From contig NZ_BCSX01000050.1 in NCBI RefSeq assembly GCF_001570425.1, positions 1 to 64,000 of the forward strand: a DNA stretch of 64,000 nucleotides. The letters run 5' to 3'. The notes beneath the pieces were generated by a model, which saw only the letters and a program-made list of their open reading frames with translations, ran no database searches and had not been told where the DNA came from. The translations under genes and the position numbers were made by a program. Shown piece after piece: positions 59,471 through 64,000 of the stretch (position 1 is the stretch's first letter; every line of letters starts with the position of its first letter). Source of the stretch: Mycolicibacterium brisbanense. Its GTDB lineage: Bacteria; Actinomycetota; Actinomycetes; Mycobacteriales; Mycobacteriaceae.

Positions 59471-60744
59471 CGCGTGATCGCCGCTGCGCACCGGTCGGCT
59501 TCATCGCCGACGACATCACCGGTGCGACGGATCTCGCCAGTGCCCTCGCGGCACGGGGGCTCGATACGCGTCTCGCCTTCGGCAGCTCCGCGGTGTGCGA
59601 CGAGGGCGGCGACGCGATCGTCGTCGCTCTCAAGATCCGTAGTGTCCCCGCAGCCGAGGCACGCGCAGCCGCGATCGAGGCGGCCGAGGCGCTGCTCGCC
59701 ACCGGCGCCGAGCAGCTGTTCTCCAAGTACTGCAGCACCTTTGATTCGACGCCCGGCGGGAACATCGGTCCGATCGCCGACGCGCTCATCGACGTGACGG
59801 GTGCCCGCCGTGTCGTGCACTGCCCGTCGTACCCGGCGAACGGCCGGACGGTTTACCTCGGACATCTGTTCGTTGGCGACACGTTGCTCAGCGAGTCGAC
59901 GATGCGCGACCATCCGCTCAACCCGATGCGCGATCCGCACCTGCCGCGCGTCCTCGCACGACAGACGTCGCGAGACGTGGCACTCGTGGAATTCACCGCG
60001 GTCGATGCGGGCGCGGAAGCGGTCACCACATGTCTGGAGGGTATTGCCGACCAGGCCGCCGGCGCGCACCACGTGATCGCGGACGCCGTCCGGGACACCG
60101 ACCTCGATACGATCGCGCAGGCCACGGCGGGCGACCGACTCTGCGCCGGCGGTGCGGCATACGGTGCCGCGTTCGCCGCGGCCGCGCGTACCCGTGCGGG
60201 GCATGCCCCGCACATGCAGCGGGAGCGGCCGGTGCTGCCGCGCGGGCCGAGCGCCGTCCTCGCCGGCAGCCTCTCGCAAGCGACGCACGAACAGATACGA
60301 GCGTTCGATGGACCGACGCTGACCCTCGGCGTGGTCGAGCTTGTCGACGGAGACATCGCCGTGCGCCGGTCGCTCGAGTTCGCCGAGCGCTGCCTCTCCA
60401 GCGGCCCACTGCTGATCACCACCGACCACGACGCTGTCGGGCTCCGCGCGGGCGCGACCGGACTGAGTCCGGCGCAGGTGTCGCGCAGAATCGAAGTGGC
60501 CATGGGCCGCATAGGGATTGGTCTTGAGAAGGCCGGCGTCCGGCGGCTCATCGTCGCCGGGGGTGAGACGTCGGGCGCGGTAGCCGAGGCGCTCTCCTTG
60601 CGGTCAGCGCGGATCGGTCCCGACATCAGTGTCGGCGTGCCGTGGCTCGTGGCCGAGGACCGCGGACTGGCCATCGCCTTCAAGTCGGGAAACTTCGGTG
60701 GGCCGTCGTTCTTCCGTGATGCACTGCAGGTGGCGCAGACATGA
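59467..60744 (+). CDS. otnK: Four-carbon acid sugar kinase (OtnK family)
   Basis: This 425-residue DUF1537-type kinase phosphorylates 3-oxo-tetronate (or related C4 sugar acids) at O4 with ATP. Motifs are GFIADDITGATDLASALAARG at the N-terminal substrate domain, KYCSTFDSTPGGNIGPIADAL, and LIVAGGETSGAVAEAL plus AFKSGNFGGPSFFRDAL in the C-terminal nucleotide-binding domain. It overlaps both the SDR upstream and the aldolase downstream by 4 bp, forming a tight three-gene module. Confidence 0.9.
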   Translation: MTRDRRCAPVGFIADDITGATDLASALAARGLDTRLAFGSSAVCDEGGDAIVVALKIRSVPAAEARAAAIEAAEALLATGAEQLFSKYCSTFDSTPGGNIGPIADALIDVTGARRVVHCPSYPANGRTVYLGHLFVGDTLLSESTMRDHPLNPMRDPHLPRVLARQTSRDVALVEFTAVDAGAEAVTTCLEGIADQAAGAHHVIADAVRDTDLDTIAQATAGDRLCAGGAAYGAAFAAAARTRAGHAPHMQRERPVLPRGPSAVLAGSLSQATHEQIRAFDGPTLTLGVVELVDGDIAVRRSLEFAERCLSSGPLLITTDHDAVGLRAGATGLSPAQVSRRIEVAMGRIGIGLEKAGVRRLIVAGGETSGAVAEALSLRSARIGPDISVGVPWLVAEDRGLAIAFKSGNFGGPSFFRDALQVAQT

Positions 60745-61382
60745 GTTTCGACGACGCAGCGCGCACCCAGATGGTGCGACTGGGTGCCGCCCTCTACGAC
60801 CGGGGCCTGACGCCGGGCCGGACAGGGAATCTCAGTGTGCGGATGGACGATCAGATCATGATCACGCCGACCAATGCATGCCTGGGCCGGCTCGAGCCTG
60901 AGCGGCTGGCCGTGATGTCCGTCGACGGGGAGCATCTCGCGGGCGACCGCCCGTCGAAAGAGCTCGTGTTGCATCGGGCTTTCTACCGGCACCACCCCAC
61001 GTGTACCGCGGTGGCGCACCTGCATTCGACCTCCGCTGTCGCCGTGTCGTGCCTGCCGGGCTTGCGTTGCGACGATGCGCTACCGCCCATCACGCCGTAC
61101 TTTGTCATGCGCGTCGGGCGGTTGCCGCTGATCGACTATGGGGCACCGGGAAGCGCTGAGCTCGAAGAGTTGGTTTCGCGGGCGGCCAAGCACTCCCGCT
61201 CGGTGTTGATGCGCAACCATGGGTCATTCGCCGCGGCGAAGTCGCTCGAGAGCGCCGTCGACGCGGTGGAGGAGATCGAGGAGACCGCGCGTCTGTACTT
61301 GCTCCTGGCGGGCCGCTCGCCGGTGTACCTGGGAGAGGAGGCCGTGGCGGAGCTACACCGCCGCTATCCCTCGACCGCGTAG
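60741..61382 (+). CDS. otnC: Class II aldolase, 3-oxo-tetronate 4-phosphate decarboxylase type
   Basis: This 213-residue class II aldolase/adducin protein has zinc ligands in VAHLHSTSAVAVSCL (HLH, about residues 93-95) and a third His in LMRNHGSFAA. The acidic residue in SKELVLHRAFY (about 74) is the catalytic glutamate. With OtnK it would convert 3-oxo-tetronate 4-phosphate to dihydroxyacetone phosphate and CO2. The module lacks a recognisable OtnI isomerase; the SDR may provide the oxo acid directly. Confidence 0.88.
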   Translation: MSFDDAARTQMVRLGAALYDRGLTPGRTGNLSVRMDDQIMITPTNACLGRLEPERLAVMSVDGEHLAGDRPSKELVLHRAFYRHHPTCTAVAHLHSTSAVAVSCLPGLRCDDALPPITPYFVMRVGRLPLIDYGAPGSAELEELVSRAAKHSRSVLMRNHGSFAAAKSLESAVDAVEEIEETARLYLLLAGRSPVYLGEEAVAELHRRYPSTA

Positions 61383-61470
61383 GCGGAATCGGCGGACGAC
61401 ATCTATCCGATCGAATTTTCTGACCCACGGCATGTCGCCTGGATGTGCCGGCAAATGCTAAGGCGGGCAA

Positions 61471-63000
61471 ATGAATCGAAAAGCAACTGACGTCTCGGTT
61501 GCGTCGCCGGAAACCGGCTCCACGCACAAGGCCGTAGGCCTGACCGGATCTATGGGCACGTTCCGCCTCTTCGCGTTGGTGATGGCTTTCGTATCGCCGC
61601 TCGTGACGGTGGCTGGGTGGCTCGTCATCCTGATCGCCTACGGTGGTCCGGCCGCGCCGGCGATGATGCTTGTGGCCGCGGTGCTCGTCACGCTGTTCTC
61701 GCTGGGTTTCGTGGCGATGGGGCACCACATGCCCAATCCCGGAGCCTTTTACTCCTACGTCGCGGCGAGTTTGGGACGTGTGATGGGGCTCGGCGCGGGC
61801 TTCGTCGCGATCATCGTCTATGTACTCCTGGGGCTGTCGTCGTTCATCTTCTTCGGCGTTGCCGCATCGAACTTCGTCACTGGCGAACTCCACGGTCCCC
61901 ATATCAGTTGGTACTGCTACACGCTGGTGTTGTTGGCCGTCGTGAGTGTCTTCGGTTACCTGCAGGTCGAAGTGTCGGCGAAGGTTCTGCTGGTCGCGAT
62001 GGCGCTCGAAGTCGTGGTGGTCCTGATCTTCGATCTGGCGATATTCGGCGGCGGCAGGGTCGCTGAGAAGGGCGGTGTATCCCTCGAACCGTTTTCGTGG
62101 GGTTCGCTGACCGGGGCATCCTGGGGGCTGGGTCTGCTGTTCGCGATCTTGTTCTTCAACGGTTTCGAGGGCACGGCGGCTTTTCGTGAAGAGATCAAGA
62201 ACCCTGCCCGTACGATCGGTCGGGCCACCCTGTTGGTGGTCGCTTTCGTCGGCATCTTCTACTGCATTGCGTCGTGGGCCATCATCTCTTATTTCGGCGC
62301 GGACAAGGCCGTCGAACTGGCCACGTCCGATCCGGTGAGCATGTTTTCCACAGCACTGGGCGCTTCGGTCGGTACCTGGTTGGTTGACGTCGCCAACGTG
62401 CTGCTCTTGAGCTCGATCTTTGCGGCTTCTGTCTCGATCTACAGCATCCTGGCGCGCTACATCTACTCACTCGGCGTCGACCGGGTCCTGCCGAGACAGC
62501 TCGGTGCCGTCCATCCCAAACACAACTCACCGCACAACGCGGCGTTCGCCGCGGGCGGCCTGTTCCTCGTCGGCGTTCTGCCCTTCGTGGTCGCCGGTAC
62601 CGATCCCGCGCTGCTCTACGGCCAGCTCGGCGGCACCGGTGGGTACGGGTATCTCTTGCTTTTCGCGCTTGTCAGCCTCGCGGTCATCGTCTACTTCTGG
62701 AGGCAGCGAGGATCGCATTCGGTCAGCCTGTGGGTGTCCGTGGTTGCCCCGGGCGTCTCCCTGGTGGCAATGAGCGTTCTTCTGATCGTGGGGATCGTCA
62801 ACTTCTCGACACTGACCGGTGGCTCCGGCGTATTCGCGGTCATTCTTCAGGCTGCCGTGTGGGGCAGCGGCCTCATGGGGATCGCGCTCGGCCTCTTCTA
62901 CCGATCGAAACGGCCCGACATCTTTGCTCGGATCGGCAGGAGAAACTTGTCGAAGACCGCTTCGGGATCAACGGATGCACCGCCTGTGGGCCTTCGATAG
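61471..63000 (+). CDS. APC-superfamily amino acid/amine permease
   Basis: This 509-residue transporter has about 12 helices and conserved APC segments: AFVSPLVTVAGWLVILIAYGGPA (TM1), MPNPGAFYSYVAASLGRVMG, and FNGFEGTAAFREEIKNPARTIGRATL in TM6 and the following loop. The C-terminus is a short cytosolic tail. It is located after the tetronate module and probably imports the amine or amino acid degraded by the island. ATG 61471 is preceded by GGCGGG. The 88-bp gap to the aldolase shows nothing special. Confidence 0.92.
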   Translation: MNRKATDVSVASPETGSTHKAVGLTGSMGTFRLFALVMAFVSPLVTVAGWLVILIAYGGPAAPAMMLVAAVLVTLFSLGFVAMGHHMPNPGAFYSYVAASLGRVMGLGAGFVAIIVYVLLGLSSFIFFGVAASNFVTGELHGPHISWYCYTLVLLAVVSVFGYLQVEVSAKVLLVAMALEVVVVLIFDLAIFGGGRVAEKGGVSLEPFSWGSLTGASWGLGLLFAILFFNGFEGTAAFREEIKNPARTIGRATLLVVAFVGIFYCIASWAIISYFGADKAVELATSDPVSMFSTALGASVGTWLVDVANVLLLSSIFAASVSIYSILARYIYSLGVDRVLPRQLGAVHPKHNSPHNAAFAAGGLFLVGVLPFVVAGTDPALLYGQLGGTGGYGYLLLFALVSLAVIVYFWRQRGSHSVSLWVSVVAPGVSLVAMSVLLIVGIVNFSTLTGGSGVFAVILQAAVWGSGLMGIALGLFYRSKRPDIFARIGRRNLSKTASGSTDAPPVGLR

Positions 63001-63009
63001 CGACTTGCC

Positions 63010-63399
63010 GTGATTCCGAAGCACCCGGGGCCATGCGCCGCAGACGTTGTGAGAGTCGACGACTTCGATTGGGACATCGTGACATTCATATTGCGCTGGG
63101 CGCCATACGGAGGGCCGAGCGAAGAGGAGTGCTGGCCTCGCTTCGGTATGACCTGCGCGCAGCTTCACACCCGGTTCGCGGACATCATGCGTAAGCTCGG
63201 CGGTTTCGGTCACGCGAATCTCAGCGATCGCCAGCGCGAGCTCGTTCGGCAGGGGCAGAGACTGCTGGCGACAGTTACCGGCGAACCCACCCCAGTGCCG
63301 TCCACACCGGACGTCCGGCTCGCCACCGACCTCTCCGAAGCCCCCGGTCATTGGTCACTGCGGCAGGGCGTGTGGCATTGGACGAGCTGCGCCCGCTAA
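63010..63399 (+). CDS. Small conserved-type protein, weakly DUF3263-like
   Basis: This protein of up to 129 residues has a core DFDWDIVTFILRWAPYGGPSEEECWPRFGMTCAQLHTRFADIMRK that resembles actinobacterial DUF3263 proteins (W...A...FGM..t..y). A Trp-rich C-terminal end (GHWSLRQGVWHWTSCAR) follows. The starts GTG 63010 and GTG 63049 are both possible. It may be a small DNA-associated or regulatory protein, but no function can be given. It starts 9 bp after the permease stop. Confidence 0.6.
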   Translation: MIPKHPGPCAADVVRVDDFDWDIVTFILRWAPYGGPSEEECWPRFGMTCAQLHTRFADIMRKLGGFGHANLSDRQRELVRQGQRLLATVTGEPTPVPSTPDVRLATDLSEAPGHWSLRQGVWHWTSCAR

Positions 63400-63456
63400 C
63401 GCGAACGATCACGGGTGCAAGCACGCCGTCTCCCGATCCGGTCCCCCACGACCAGG

Positions 63457-63472
63457 TAGACTGACCGGTCTA
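63457..63472. promoter_or_regulatory. Candidate TetR operator TAGAC-N6-GTCTA
   Basis: TAGACTGACCGGTCTA has perfect 5-bp outer arms and contains the 8-bp palindrome GACCGGTC. It ends 13 bp before the TetR start, overlapping the likely promoter, which suggests autoregulation. Confidence 0.55.
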
Positions 63473-63485
63473 GCAGGGAGGCGTG

Positions 63486-64000
63486 ATGTCGGTACGAGAG
63501 ACGTTGATCGAGAGCGTGACGGGGTTGGTGCGGCGCCGGGGCGTCGCGGGAACCGGTCTCAACGCGCTACTCGAAGACAGCGGTGTCTCGCGGCGGTCGA
63601 TCTACCTGAACTTCCCGGGTGGCAAGGAGGAGCTCGTCGCCGAGGCCACCCGCGTTGCCGGGCAGGCGCTCACGGCCCTCATCCGGGCGGCCGATGACGG
63701 GCGCGAACCCGCCGAAGCCGTGCAGGAGTTCATCGACCAATGGAAGCTGCAGTTGGCCGAGACACACATGGAAGGTGGCTGCCCGATCGTCGCGGCCGTC
63801 CTCGGCCGCTGCGATGCACCGCAAGCCGCCGATGCGGCCGCTGAAGCCTTCCAGGACTGGCACGCGATCTTGGCGCAGCGGCTGGTCCGTGCCGGTACCG
63901 ATGCCGACGTGGCGCGGTCGCTGGCGACGATGACGATTGCCTCCATCGAGGGTGCGGTCATCATGGCCATCGCGGCGCAAAAGACCGATGCCCTCGACGA
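63486..64000 (+). CDS. TetR family regulator, LmrA/YxaF type (C-terminus cut by window end)
   Basis: At least 171 residues are visible. The N-terminal HTH reads TGLNALLEDSGVSRRSIYLNFPGGKEELVAEATR, the pattern of LmrA/YxaF/PsrA-like TetR repressors, followed by HMEGGCPIVAAVLGRCDAP in the ligand domain. ATG 63486 follows GGGAGG; GTG 63483 is in frame. The gene continues beyond the last base. An operator-like palindrome precedes it. Its targets probably lie outside the window. Confidence 0.85.
   Translation, partial: MSVRETLIESVTGLVRRRGVAGTGLNALLEDSGVSRRSIYLNFPGGKEELVAEATRVAGQALTALIRAADDGREPAEAVQEFIDQWKLQLAETHMEGGCPIVAAVLGRCDAPQAADAAAEAFQDWHAILAQRLVRAGTDADVARSLATMTIASIEGAVIMAIAAQKTDALD

Noticed and set aside
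1..64000. CRISPR arrays, tRNA or rRNA genes, prophage or conjugative modules
   Set aside because: No regularly spaced repeats, cloverleaf-like sequences, rRNA segments, integrases or phage structural genes were seen by reading; only one IS element is evident.
1..64000. Assignment to M. smegmatis itself
   Set aside because: Gene order in the core resembles it, but the MmpL3 sequence as I remember it differs at many positions and an IS110 element interrupts the sugar cluster, so only a related fast-growing mycobacterium is claimed.

Overview
The window is high-GC actinobacterial chromosome. MmpL3, MmpL11, RicR, Zmp1, Omam proteins, LdtMt4-type transpeptidase, tandem haemophore-like genes and many F420/flavin enzymes point to a mycobacterium. 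Catabolic and sugar-type clusters interrupt a core that is collinear with the M. tuberculosis Rv0189c-Rv0214 region, so a fast-growing environmental species (Mycolicibacterium type) is most likely. The species cannot be fixed from the sequence alone.

Layout. 1-8.7 kb: start of a divergent mmpS-like gene, two TetR regulators flanking an ALDH/MpaB-type oxygenase pair with twin palindromic operators, a large LuxR ATPase regulator, an SPW membrane protein and an ankyrin protein. 8.9-14.3 kb: ilvD, the copper repressor ricR with its operator, a thiamine-binding-type protein, a PPOX/F420 protein, an MFS exporter and an L,D-transpeptidase. 14.3-21 kb: a LacI-controlled sugar-type cluster (Gfo/Idh/MocA oxidoreductase, two TIM-barrel isomerases, a lipoprotein solute-binding protein without permease or ATPase), split by an IS110-family element. 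21-44.3 kb: conserved mycobacterial core with zmp1, omamA/omamB, mmpL11, two haemophore-like genes, a two-component system, an M23 lipoprotein, a flippase-like protein, an AI-2E family protein, mmpL3, an NYN protein, trmB, two dynamin-like proteins with degenerate P-loops and pckG. 44.3-46.3 kb: hairpin-rich spacer and a yybP-ykoY-type (Mn2+) riboswitch ahead of a CaCA-family exporter. 46.3-50.4 kb: acyl-CoA synthetase, crotonase, F420 nitroreductase-like and Old Yellow Enzyme genes. 50.5-63 kb: a PucR-controlled catabolic island with SDR, racemase, flavin reductase, lactonase, amine oxidase, SnoaL, cupin, LLM flavin enzyme, an SDR-OtnK-OtnC tetronate module and an APC permease. A small unknown gene and a TetR gene cut by the window end follow.

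The most striking observation is the IS110-family element at about 16630-18102. It sits exactly between a Shine-Dalgarno sequence and a start codon. Its non-coding end, upstream of the transposase, can form a hairpin whose loop is identical over 10 nt to the flanking target containing that Shine-Dalgarno. A second stem encloses an 8-nt match to the element's own terminus. This is what a bridge RNA with target- and donor-binding loops would look like, and it would explain IS900-like insertion at translation start sites. Other points of interest are palindromic operators in several divergent promoters, short tandem repeats that duplicate stop codons at gene ends, and the uncharacterised catabolic island.
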